Positions 19,555 through 28,503 of a stretch of 53,163 nucleotides of DNA are shown here, one piece after another (position 1 is the stretch's first letter; the number at the start of each line of letters is the position of its first letter). The position numbers and the translations under genes were made by a program. Source of the DNA: Mycoplasmatales bacterium (lineage in GTDB: Bacteria > Bacillota_I > Bacilli_A > Mycoplasmatales > JABABV01); contig JABABV010000006.1 of assembly GCA_014238055.1 (NCBI GenBank), positions 1-53,163 of the forward strand, written 5' to 3'. The notes under the pieces were generated by a model. That model was not told where the DNA came from. It ran no database searches and saw only the letters and a list, made by a program, of their open reading frames with translations.

Positions 19555-19957
19555 AATTTATCTTTTAATAGCTTTAGGTCCTGCTGCGGCAGTAACTACT
19601 TCAGTTCTTTATATAGTTAATAACTATAGTCATAGTACAAGCGATGATAACGGTGGGTGAGGGCCACCGGCTCTACCACCTAAATCAAATTCTATATTTA
19701 ATAACATCGATAATATTAATTTTGACAAAACTATCGATTTCTACAATTACTATATTAGTAATGGTCGTAAATTAGGATTTGACAAACCTGTTTTTGAAGC
19801 TTTTTTTATGAAAGTTGTCCTTTACAGATTGAATGTTAATAGTGGTAAACTAGAATTTTATTTTCATTTTCCAACTAATCGTAAAGTTAATATAAAAATA
19901 ATTTATAAGAATGGCCTAAAAACAGAACAAATTTTTAAAGAATACGTTCTAAAATAA
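19517..19957 (+). CDS. Unrecognised membrane-anchored protein, second of an overlapping pair
   Basis: 146-residue protein: a basic N-terminus, one membrane segment (about residues 13-36, YLLIALGPAAAVTTSVLYIV), a Gly/Pro-rich linker (GGWGPPALPPK, Trp by TGA), then a compact domain with alternating hydrophobic residues that would lie outside the cell. ATG 19517 is inside the end of the preceding gene, with no ribosome-binding site of its own, so it is probably translated by coupling. The linker DNA (around 19655-19680) is unusually GC-rich for this genome. No family recognised. Confidence 0.7.
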
Positions 19958-19976
19958 AGTAAGCATAAGTCTTTTA

Positions 19977-19985
19977 TGTTATAAT
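19977..19985 (+). promoter_or_regulatory. Extended -10 promoter of acpP
   Basis: TGTTATAAT 22 nt before ATG 20007, leaving a very short 5' leader with an AAGAGGTG ribosome-binding site. Confidence 0.65.
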
Positions 19986-20006
19986 TTCTTAAGAGGTGTT
20001 TAGACA

Positions 20007-20231
20007 ATGGCAGAATTAGAAAAAGAAATAATAAGCATTATCCAAGATAAAACCAAAAATGATAAAATTAGTAAATCTACAGAATTAAAAAATTTAGGAA
20101 TAGACTCTTTAGATCTTTTAGATTTAGTAATTGAAGCAGAACATAAATTTAATGTTCATCTTGAAGATGAAAAATTAATAGAATTAAAAACAGTAGGGGA
20201 TTTTATTAAAGAAATAAAATCAAAAATATAA
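20007..20231 (+). CDS. acpP: Acyl carrier protein
   Basis: Carrier of acyl groups on a phosphopantetheine arm. The 74-residue protein has the attachment motif GIDSLDLLDL, with the modified serine at residue 34, and the usual four-helix pattern. In Mollicutes without fatty-acid synthesis, ACP probably serves acyl transfer to phospholipids. Coenzyme A genes coaE and coaX later in this window could help supply its cofactor. AAGAGGTG precedes ATG 20007. Confidence 0.95.
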   Translation: MAELEKEIISIIQDKTKNDKISKSTELKNLGIDSLDLLDLVIEAEHKFNVHLEDEKLIELKTVGDFIKEIKSKI

Positions 20232-20243
20232 AAATAAAAAAAA

Positions 20244-20264
20244 GCTATTTACAATAGCATTTCT
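20244..20264 (+). terminator. Possible weak terminator after acpP
   Basis: GCTAT and ATAGC arms (20244-20248, 20254-20258) with an A-rich upstream and T-rich downstream flank. The short stem makes this tentative. Confidence 0.4.
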
Positions 20265-20320
20265 TTTTGTTATTATATTTAATGTTGGTTATTAAAAAAC
20301 TAATTATCAACTAAAGTGCT

Positions 20321-20396
20321 AGGGGTATAGTTCAATTGGTAGAACATCAGACTTCAACTCTGAGTGTTGTGGGTTCGAGTCCTGTTACCCCTGCCA
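20321..20396 (+). tRNA. trnW: tRNA-Trp (anticodon UCA)
   Basis: Cloverleaf is complete: acceptor AGGGGTA pairs with TACCCCT, D arm GTTC-GGT-GAAC type, anticodon stem TCAGA/TCTGA with loop CTTCAAC (anticodon TCA), T loop TTCGAGT, discriminator G and encoded CCA at 20394-20396. Anticodon UCA reads UGA, and by wobble UGG, which explains the in-frame TGA codons. The T stem contains three G-U pairs (GTGGG with CCTGT). It is the only tRNA gene I find in the window. Confidence 0.97.
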
Positions 20397-20415
20397 TTTT
20401 TTTTTATGCTTTTTT

Positions 20416-21270
20416 TTATTTTTCTACTACTGCAAGACCTACTGATCCAGGTCCTACATGGATCCCTATACAAGGAGATATTTCATTTATAATAATGTTA
20501 CCATGATCAATATTTTCATTTAGTTTATCGAAGACTTCTTTAGCTTCTTTTAAATTATTAGAATGATATATTATATAAAACGGATTTTTAATTCTTGATT
20601 TTTGATAATCTAAAACTAAATTGATTCCTTTTAAAACAGCTCGTTTTTGAGTTCTAGTTTTTCCGGCTTTATCTAAAATTCCATTTTCTCATTTAATAAT
20701 AGGTATAATATTCATTATATTACCTAAAGCAGCTGCTAAGGGAGTGATTCTGCCCCCTTTTTTTAAGTAAGTTAACGTTTTAGGTACCAAAACCCCAAAA
20801 TTATTATTTTCTCGTTTTTCAAGGATTTTTAAAACGCTTTTAATATCACTGTTTTTTTCGACTAAATTTTTAGCAAATAAAACTTCATGACTTAAAGCGC
20901 TCATTACACGAGTACTTTTTGGGACAAAAATTTTCCCTGGAAATTTATTTTTAGCAATAACTCTTGCTGTATTTCCTGTGCCTGATATTCCATCTGAAAT
21001 AGGCATGTAAATAGCAAAGTCATGTTCTTTTAAAGCTGCATTGAAAACATCAATCAAGTCTCCAGGTGATGGTTGTGACGTACGGAACTTTTTAGCACTT
21101 TTCATTTTATCGTAAAAATCAACTAAATTTATATTTACTCCACTCTTGAATTCTTGTTCATCTAAATATAAATAAATTGGCAAGAAAAAAATGCCCTTTT
21201 CTATACAGTCTAATTTGTGCATCCCCGCAGAAGCATCAGTTATTATGGCGATTTTTTGTTTTTTGATCAT
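20416..21270 (-). CDS. DegV-family fatty-acid-binding protein
   Basis: 284-residue protein of the DegV family, which binds a fatty acid and, in Firmicutes, can present it to fatty-acid kinase FakA (FakB role). Landmarks are KIAIITDASAGM at the start, FRTSQPSPGD, MPISDGISGTGNTAR, and LKKGGRITPLAAALGNIMNI, followed after a TGA Trp by a domain ending IGIHVGPGSVGLAVVEK. A GGAGAG ribosome-binding site lies upstream of the ATG at 21270. The stop at 20416-20418 lies just beyond the convergent tRNA gene. Confidence 0.9.
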
Positions 21271-21306
21271 AATCTCTCCGTTCTAAAAGTAATATTTATA
21301 TAAATA

Positions 21307-21315
21307 ATTATAGCA
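21307..21315 (-). promoter_or_regulatory. Extended -10 promoter of the degV gene
   Basis: On the minus strand the sequence reads TGCTATAAT, 36 nt upstream of the DegV start codon. It lies in the 144-nt divergent gap shared with pncB. Confidence 0.55.
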
Positions 21316-21414
21316 TTCTTATCGATAAACAGTTGCTACTTTTAATTAAAAATAATATAATTATTTTTTTATGTTCTATAATTAAATTAATATAACAAAA
21401 CAAGAGGAGCCAAT

Positions 21415-22458
21415 ATGTTTGATAAAAAATTAGTAAAACAAATTAAAAAAGGTTATTTTAGTGCTGAATATTTTCTTAAAACTAAAACAATCGTTGAAAG
21501 ATATTTTCCAAAAAAAGTTGTAAAAATGCAATTTTTTCAACATCAAAATAATGTTACTTTATGTGGTATAAATGCCGTAATTGAATTGCTACGTAAAACG
21601 ATTAATAATAAAGATTTATTAATGGTTGAAGCGATCGATGAAGGTGCTATTATCAATTCAAGAGAGCCTGTTTTAAAATTAACTGGTGTTTATTCTGAGT
21701 TTGGTTTTCTAGAAGGTATTATCGACGGTATTTTGGCTCGTAATTCTTCAATTGCAACTAATTCTCGAAAAATTAAAGAAGCAGCTCGTAATAAAATGGT
21801 TATTTCGATGGCTGATCGCGCTGATTATTTTACATTATTAGAAACAGATGGCTACGCTTCTAAAATTGGTGGTGTCGAATATCACGTTACCGAAGCTAGT
21901 TTATCTTTATTAGATTCTTATAATAAAAAAGTAGGAACAATTCCCCACGCTTTAATTCAAATGTGTGGTGGTAATTTAATCGAGGCCATGGAATATTTTT
22001 CAGAAGAATTCCCCGATGAAAATTTAATCGCTTTAACTGATTTTAATAATGACGTCATTACTGACTCTTTAACAGTTGCTGATTATTTTAAAAATAAATT
22101 ATACGGTATTAGAGTCGATACAAGTATGAGTTTAAAAGATAAATATTTCAATAAGTTTAAAGAAGATAAAAAGGAATATTATGGCGTTAACCCCATGTTA
22201 ATAAAACAATTGCGTAAAGAGTTAGATTTTAACGGCCATGAACATGTTAAAATTATCGTAAGTTCAGGATTTAACGAAGAAAAAATTACTCTATTTGAAA
22301 AACAAAAAATCCCAGTAGATATTTATGGTGTTGGGAAAAGTTTATTAAATATTAACCTTAATTTTACTGGTGATGCCGTTGAATGTGATGGGCAGCCAAT
22401 TTATAAAACTGGTAGAAAAGAAAGAAATAGTAATCAATTAAAAATAATTAAATTATAA
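21415..22458 (+). CDS. pncB: Nicotinate phosphoribosyltransferase
   Basis: Makes nicotinate mononucleotide from nicotinate and PRPP, the entry to NAD salvage. The 347-residue protein is of the shorter class. It has FSAEYFLKT near the N-terminus, a long mixed region with RNSSIATNSRKIKEAA, the catalytic-histidine segment GTIPHALIQM (H178), DFNNDVI, and the phosphate-binding IYGVGKSL loop near the C-terminus. Length and motif order fit a functional enzyme. AAGAGGAGCC precedes ATG 21415. It is divergent from degV. Confidence 0.9.
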   Translation: MFDKKLVKQIKKGYFSAEYFLKTKTIVERYFPKKVVKMQFFQHQNNVTLCGINAVIELLRKTINNKDLLMVEAIDEGAIINSREPVLKLTGVYSEFGFLEGIIDGILARNSSIATNSRKIKEAARNKMVISMADRADYFTLLETDGYASKIGGVEYHVTEASLSLLDSYNKKVGTIPHALIQMCGGNLIEAMEYFSEEFPDENLIALTDFNNDVITDSLTVADYFKNKLYGIRVDTSMSLKDKYFNKFKEDKKEYYGVNPMLIKQLRKELDFNGHEHVKIIVSSGFNEEKITLFEKQKIPVDIYGVGKSLLNINLNFTGDAVECDGQPIYKTGRKERNSNQLKIIKL

Positions 22459-22515
22459 TAAGTATACATAAACTGTTATTAATAAAATATGATTTAATAT
22501 CTGATGGGAGTTAAT

Positions 22516-22923
22516 ATGGTTTCTTATCTAAATGAAAATAGCGGCGATTTAAAACAAGTTACATCGATCGCCATCATAATACTAATTTTTGTAGTAATTT
22601 TATTATTTTTATATTTATTTACAATTTTTAGAAAAGTTAAAATAATCCTTTCCAAAGTAAATTACTTAGTAGAAGATATTACTTATAAATCAGAAATGAT
22701 GAATTCAACTGTTGAAACAATCGTAAAAATATCTAACTATGTCGATACTTTTGAAGCGATCAGTAAAAAGAACGTTAAATCTATTTCTAAATTAATAATT
22801 CGAAATAGAGACTACGCTTACAAACTTTTCGATAAAATTAAAGAATATGCCAATTCTGAACCAGACAAAAATAAAACAAAGAAAAAATACACGACTAAAG
22901 AACATAGTTATAACAAGAAATAA
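22516..22923 (+). CDS. YtxG-like membrane protein (DUF948 type)
   Basis: 135-residue protein: one membrane helix at about residues 18-39 (IAIIILIFVVILLFLYLF), then a helical domain with KVNYLVEDITYKSEMMNSTVETI, resembling the DUF948/YtxG pattern, and a Lys-rich tail. ATG 22516 is preferred over the in-frame ATG 22504 because GGGAG (22506-22510) is 5 nt upstream of it. It is followed by a gene resembling YtxH, the pair seen in Bacillus. Function unknown; the family match is from memory. Confidence 0.55.
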   Translation: MVSYLNENSGDLKQVTSIAIIILIFVVILLFLYLFTIFRKVKIILSKVNYLVEDITYKSEMMNSTVETIVKISNYVDTFEAISKKNVKSISKLIIRNRDYAYKLFDKIKEYANSEPDKNKTKKKYTTKEHSYNKK

Positions 22924-22937
22924 AGGTGGTTTAAATT

Positions 22938-23354
22938 ATGAAATTAATTAAGTTAATTAAATGAACAGCGATTATTTCTTTCGTTATTTATTTGTTACCA
23001 GACAACGAAGAAGAAGACCAAGATTTAAAACATAAAATGGAACATTTATTCGATAAAATAAAAGAGTTAGCTCAAAAAGGCGAAAATTCAATCAATCCTA
23101 AAGTTAAAAAAGAAATTAAAAAGACTTTATCAAGTATCGGTGATCTTGCAAAAAGTATTGATTTAGATAATTTGAGACATAACGTTGCTCAATTCGTTTA
23201 TAAAGCAGCTAAACATATCGATGTTTTAGAAAAAGAAATGACTCAAAAAAGAACTAATAAACGTCCTATCAAAAAAACAATTACTAATAAAAGCGAAGTT
23301 ATTACTCCAGAAATAGTTAAAACTCGTAAAAGAGTAATTAAAAAACAGAAATAG
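22938..23354 (+). CDS. YtxH-like protein with short membrane anchor
   Basis: 138-residue protein with a short hydrophobic N-terminus (KWTAIISFVIYLLP, Trp by TGA), then a helical Lys/Glu-rich domain and a basic tail. General shape (short anchor plus amphipathic helices) is that of YtxH proteins, and it directly follows the YtxG-like gene by 14 nt. AAAGGTGG precedes ATG 22938. The tyrS ATG is 12 nt after its stop, so the three genes are probably cotranscribed. Confidence 0.55.
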
Positions 23355-23366
23355 AAAGTGTTAATT

Positions 23367-24617
23367 ATGAATATTTTAGAAGAATTAAAATCAAGAAATT
23401 TAGTTAAAGAAGTAACTAATGAAGAAAAATTTTTAAAAGCCGTTGAGATGCATAAAGGAGTTTATGTTGGTTTTGATCCAACTGCAAAATCACTTCATTT
23501 AGGAAATTATGTCATGATGGCTTTTTTGAAAAGATTAAAAATTGCTGGCTTAAAACCTTTTGCGGTTTTAGGTGGCGCTACTGGAATGATCGGTGATCCT
23601 TCTGGAAAAACTAACGATCGTCAATTGTTAAATTTAGAAACTATCGAATTAAATAAAAAGCATATCTCTCAACAATTAAAAAACTTAATCGGTTGTCGCG
23701 TTGTTGATAATTATGATTTTTACAAAGATATGTCCGTAATTGATTTTTTAAGAATTATTGGTAAAAGAATGAACGTTAACCATATGTTGTCTAAAGAAAT
23801 GGTTAAAAGTAGACTAGAGAGCGGTATTTCATATACTGAATTCTCATATCAAATATTACAAAGTTGAGATTTTAAAAATCTATACGAAAAAGAAAATGTT
23901 TGAATCCAAGCTGGTGGTAGTGATCAGTGAGGTAATATAATTTCAGGAATCGAATTAATTGATAAATTTAAAAAAGACGACGAAATTGCACAAGCTAGCG
24001 GAATAACTTTAAATTTATTAACTAATAGTGCCGGTAAGAAATTTGGAAAATCGGTTAAAGGGGCAATCTTTTTAGATACTAGTTTAACTTCTGTTTATGA
24101 AATGTATCAATTTTTATTAAATCAAACTGATAAAGATGTTGAAAAATTATTAAAAGCTTTATCATTTATCAGTCTTGATGAAATAAAAACTATTATGACA
24201 AAACACGCTGAAGCACCTTTTAAAAAAGAAGCTCAAAAAATTCTTGCTGAAGCCGTAGTTTCTGATATTCATAGTAAAGAAGATTTAGAGGAAGCTAAAT
24301 TAATTAGTAAAGCATTATTCAGTGGTGATATAACTAATATTGATCCTATTAAATTATTTGCTTCTTTAAAAAATAGCATCCCTAATAGTATCGAATTAGA
24401 AGACAAAAACATCGTTGACCTTTTAGTTGATTCTAAAATAGTTCCTTCAAAAAGAGAAGCTCGTCAGTTGATAGATAACAAAGCTATCGCTCTAAACGGT
24501 CGTAAAATAACTAATTATGATGATAAATTAGTAATTAATGATTCGCTTAATAAAAAGTTTTCTTTACTTAAAAAAGGTAAAAGAAATTGATTTTTATTAA
24601 AACATTATTCAGAATAA
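23367..24617 (+). CDS. tyrS: Tyrosyl-tRNA synthetase
   Basis: Class I synthetase of 416 residues. It has the ATP motif HLGNY (H44; variant of HIGH) after VGFDPTAKSL, a GGATGMIGDPSG segment, the tyrosine-specific segment ending GGSDQWGN (Trp TGA), the KFGKS loop (about residues 225-229, variant of KMSKS) and a C-terminal S4-like RNA-binding domain with VPSKREARQLI. ATG 23367 is preferred over the in-frame GTG 23358, with AAAGTG as a modest ribosome-binding site. Confidence 0.97.
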
Positions 24618-24622
24618 AAAAA

Positions 24623-24672
24623 TTAATAAAAAAAATAAAAATCTTTTGACAGATTTTTATTTTTTTTATTAA
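24623..24672. terminator. Bidirectional terminator between tyrS and rpsD
   Basis: A perfect 22-bp inverted repeat, arms 24623-24644 and 24651-24672, with loop TTTGAC. A-rich on the left and T-rich on the right, so it can end transcripts from both converging genes. Confidence 0.85.
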
Positions 24673-24680
24673 TCGAATTA

Positions 24681-25286
24681 TTATCGTGAATAAAATTCAA
24701 CGATCATATCTTCATTAATTTGTGGATTTAATTCATCTCTTCTTGGTAATCTTGAGAAAATTGCTGAAAAATGTTTTTCATCCATTTCTAATCAAGCAGC
24801 TTTGTTTGAACTTGCGAAAAATTCAATAATTGTTTTATTTTTACTACTTTTTTCTTTTAGTTCGATTTTATCGCCAATATTAACTTTGTATGAAGGAATA
24901 TTAACTTTTTTACCATTAACTAAAATATGACCATGGTTAACAATTTGTCTAGTTCCACGACGAGTTGGTGCTAATCCCATACGGAATGCAACGTTATCTA
25001 AACGAGACTCTAATAACATTAAGAAGTTTAGTCCTGTAACACCTTTAGCGTTATCAGCTTTATCGAAGATATTACGAAATTGTTTTTCGTTAACTCCATA
25101 TAAATGTCTTAATTTTTGTTTTTCACTTAATTGTAATCCAAATCCTGAAAGTTTTCTTCTTCTTTGTCCATGTTGCCCGGGAGCGTAAGTACGTTTTTTA
25201 CCTTTAGCGAATTCTTTACCTGATTCTAAAATTGAAAATCCCAAACGACGAGATATTTTAGTAACCGATTTTCTTTCTCTTGACAT
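24681..25286 (-). CDS. rpsD: 30S ribosomal protein S4
   Basis: 201-residue primary 16S rRNA-binding protein of the small subunit. It has [31 protein letters not shown], an S4 RNA-binding domain with [20 protein letters not shown] and [13 protein letters not shown]. The C-terminus after the TGA Trp ends EFYSR. It is the zinc-less form, with no N-terminal cysteine cluster. A CGGAGGA ribosome-binding site precedes the ATG at 25286. A leader of about 210 nt suggests autoregulation. Confidence 0.97.
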
Positions 25287-25399
25287 TGTTTGTCCTCCGT
25301 TTTTTAAAATTTAATTTAATATGTAGAACAAATTAATTAGTATTTAAAATAAAGCCACAACTTTACTATAATAATTAATAGTTTATGTTAATATTTTCA

Positions 25400-25475
25400 G
25401 GGAGCAGTAATTCCTTACTCATAAAACATTAGTCATAAACTCAAATAATCATTATTTGAAAGTTAACTGCCTTTC
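25400..25475 (-). promoter_or_regulatory. Structured rpsD 5' leader, probable S4 autoregulatory element
   Basis: In the roughly 210-nt untranslated leader of rpsD, GGCAGTTAA (minus strand, near 25471) can pair with TTACTGCTCC (near 25404). Between them is a perfect hairpin CAAATAAT-G-ATTATTTG at 25442-25458. S4 represses its own mRNA through a leader structure in Bacillus. The rest of the 316-nt gap to ezrA holds the rpsD promoter and a possible ezrA -10 box (TATAAT, 25550-25555). Confidence 0.55.
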
Positions 25476-25502
25476 TTGTATTTATAATAAATTTGCTTAG
25501 AA

Positions 25503-25531
25503 ATTATACTTCATTTTATTTTTTTAGTCAA
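25503..25531 (-). promoter_or_regulatory. rpsD promoter
   Basis: On the minus strand TTGACT (25531-25526) and TATAAT (25508-25503) are 17 bp apart, the best sigma-70 type promoter in the window. Expected transcript start near 25496. Confidence 0.85.
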
Positions 25532-25602
25532 ATATTTTTAAAAACATTATATAATAACTATAAGTATATTATTTAGATTACTAAGCTAGGGGATAGATAT
25601 CA

Positions 25603-27294
25603 ATGAATATTTCAGATCATAAAATTTTAATAATCGCCATTTTCGGTTCTATTGGAGTCTGTTTTTTAGCAGTCTTATTTATCTTTTTCATTTTTGTAAA
25701 ACGAAATAAAATGATCGCTAAAATAGATTCTTTAAGACAACGTTTTTTAACTTTAAACAAAACCCCAATTAAAGTTAAACTTAAAAAAATAGAATTATTT
25801 ATTAAAAAAGAACCTAACTTTAGAGAAGCGATTACGTATTGAAACGAAAGATATCAATCTATTATGGTTGTTCAATATAAAGATTACACAGATTTATTAG
25901 AGAAAATAATAAAAAATTTAAATAGCGGAAATACTAAAGATTTAAAAAAGAATGTTTTAATCGCTACTAAAAAAATTAACCATATTGAATCAGAAGCGAA
26001 TAAATTATATAAAGAACTGACAAAAGCTATGGAAATCGAAAATATCCAAATGATTAAATCAGTTCATTATAAATCTACTTTTCAAACTCTTTTAAATATT
26101 TTCAATCCACAAATTTCTCTATTAGTTAATTCTAAAAATGGAATTCAAAAAAATATTCAAGATATCAAAAAATTATTTATTGAATTTGATGAAAAAATTA
26201 GTAATGGTGAATTACAACATAGTGCCAAAATATTAGAATTAATCGCGAATAAATTATTGTTGTTTGCTAGAATTTTAGATGTCTTTCCTAAAATATCTTT
26301 ATTCCATAAACATATTATTGATCGTAAGATAAATGAAATTCAAAACGATTATAAAAAATATTTATCAATTAATAAAATTCATAATATTCAAAATATTGAT
26401 TTTGATGATGAAATTAAAAAAGTTAATAATCAAAAATCTAAATTAAATCAAAAAATTATTGATTTAGAAATAAATCCAGCTGAAAAATTAGCTAAAGGAA
26501 TTTCTTTAAAGTTAGAAACTTTACATGCGATGTTAGATAACGAAAAAATATCTAAGAAAATTTTTAAAGAATCTTTAAAAACAATCGATATTAACTTTTC
26601 AAAAAACACTAAAAATTATAACGCATTACTATCTCTTGTAAAAACTGGAAACTTCATTGATAACAACTCTATAAAAGCGCTAAGCAATTCACAAAATACA
26701 TTAGTAGAATCTTATGAAAATCTTATGATTTTTGCTAAAAATAACGAAAATTATTTTACTAAATCTCAAGAATTAATAAAATTTATTAATTTATTAATTA
26801 GTTCTTCTACTTTAATTGATCGAGAATTTCTTAAGATAAGAGATGTTCGACGAGAAAGACATATAATAATTCAAAATATTCATAGTTTTAATATATTAGT
26901 TTCTGATATTGAGAGTAAAATTAAAAAAAATAAATTTGTTTTAGAAACTAAAGATAAAAATTTATTAACTAATTTATTACTTAAGTCAAATCAATTAAAC
27001 AAACTAATCATTACTGGAACTATCGACGACAACACGAATCTAAAAGATCTTAAAAAAGAAATTGCTACAGAACAAGAAAAAGCTTATAAACTATATTATT
27101 ATATATTTAATTTTGTGCAATTAAATAACGTTACTGAAAACGCTTTTATTTGTGCCAATAGATTTAATCGTATCAAATACAATTTTAAATTAAACAATAT
27201 TTTACAAACTGCAGAAGTAGTTTTTCAAAACGATAAATTAGCTGCATTAAAAATGATCGTCAATTCTTTAGAAAATAAAGAAGTTAAAAATTAA
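25603..27294 (+). CDS. ezrA: Septation ring regulator EzrA
   Basis: 563-residue protein with one N-terminal membrane helix (about residues 7-33) followed by a long, almost entirely helical coiled-coil domain, the EzrA layout. The segment YWNERYQSI soon after the anchor (Trp by TGA) resembles the family's start. In Firmicutes EzrA modulates FtsZ ring formation at the membrane. It lies next to rpsD/tyrS and thiI, as in Bacillus. AGGGGA precedes ATG 25603. Identification rests on topology, length and context more than on sharp motifs. Confidence 0.8.
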
Positions 27295-27318
27295 TCATCA
27301 TAAAAATGAGGGAATGTC

Positions 27319-28503
27319 ATGAAATTAAACGTTTTAATCCGCTATGGGGAATTAGTAATCAAAGGTAACAATCGTAAAGAATTCACTAACAAACTTGCTA
27401 AAAATGTTAATTCTTTATTAAAAAACATCGTCAATAGAGACCAAGTAAAATTTAAAAGAGATCATGCTTTAATATTGAACCTAGATGAAACTAAAAAATC
27501 AATAATATTTTCAATCTTAACTAAAGTCCCTGGAATAGAATCGTTTTCAATTATTAATATTGTTGAAAACGATCATAGTCTTATTAAAGAAAGCATTAAA
27601 GATCAAATTAAAGATTTACAATGAAAAACTTTTAAAGTTAATTGTCGTCGTAAAAACAAAGATTTTTTACCAAAATCAGATATTTTTAAATTGGAAGTTG
27701 CTGAATTTGTTTTCAAATCATTTCCTGATAAAAAAGTAGATGTTAGAAATCCAGATTTAAATATTAATATTAAGATAAATAATAATAATACTTATATATT
27801 TAATAATAAAATTATGGGTGTAGGTGGACTGCCATCAAATACTTCTGGCCGTGTTTTAATGTTAATTAGTGGTGGTATCGATTCTCCAGTCGCTTCATAT
27901 TTAATGATGAAACGTGGTTTACATGTTGATTTTTTAACTTTTTCAACACCGCCTCATACTTCTCCAGAAGTAATTGAAAAAACAAAATCATTAATCAAAA
28001 TCGTTAATCAATTTCAAGGAAAATCAAGATTTTTAAACTGCAACTTTACTCCTATTTTGCACGAGTTAGCACACATTTCAAAACCAGCGTATAAAATAAA
28101 TTTAATGCGTCGCGAGTTTATTAGAATAGCTAACGAAATAGCTTTAAGAGATAATTATTTAGCTATCGTTACAGGTGATGCCTTAGGACAAGTTGCGAGT
28201 CAAACATTAGAATCTTTAAACACAATTAATGTTGTGTCAAAAGTTTTGATTATGAGACCGCTAATAGGTTATAATAAAATTGAAATCATTAACCTAGCAA
28301 GAAAAATAAATACTTACGAAACTTCAATATTACCGTTCGAAGATTCTTGTAGTCTTTTCGCTCCTAAATCACCAGTTACTCGCCCAAATATTGCCAGAGC
28401 AGAATTATTAGAAACAGAAATTCCTTTATTAGAAGAATTAAGGAAAAATGTAATTAATAATAACATAACTGAGGAGGTTGTTGATATTGCCAAATATGAA
28501 TAA
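27319..28503 (+). CDS. thiI: tRNA 4-thiouridine synthase ThiI
   Basis: 394-residue enzyme that adds sulfur to U8 of tRNA. Domains in order are an N-terminal ferredoxin-like/THUMP region (IRYGELVIKGNNRKEF at the start), then a PP-loop ATPase with LISGGIDSPVASYLMMKRG, TGDALGQVASQTLESL and the cysteine segment FEDSCSLFAPKSPVTRP. No C-terminal rhodanese domain is present, as in Firmicutes. The partner cysteine desulfurase is not in the window. Its end overlaps the next gene by 17 nt. Confidence 0.96.
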
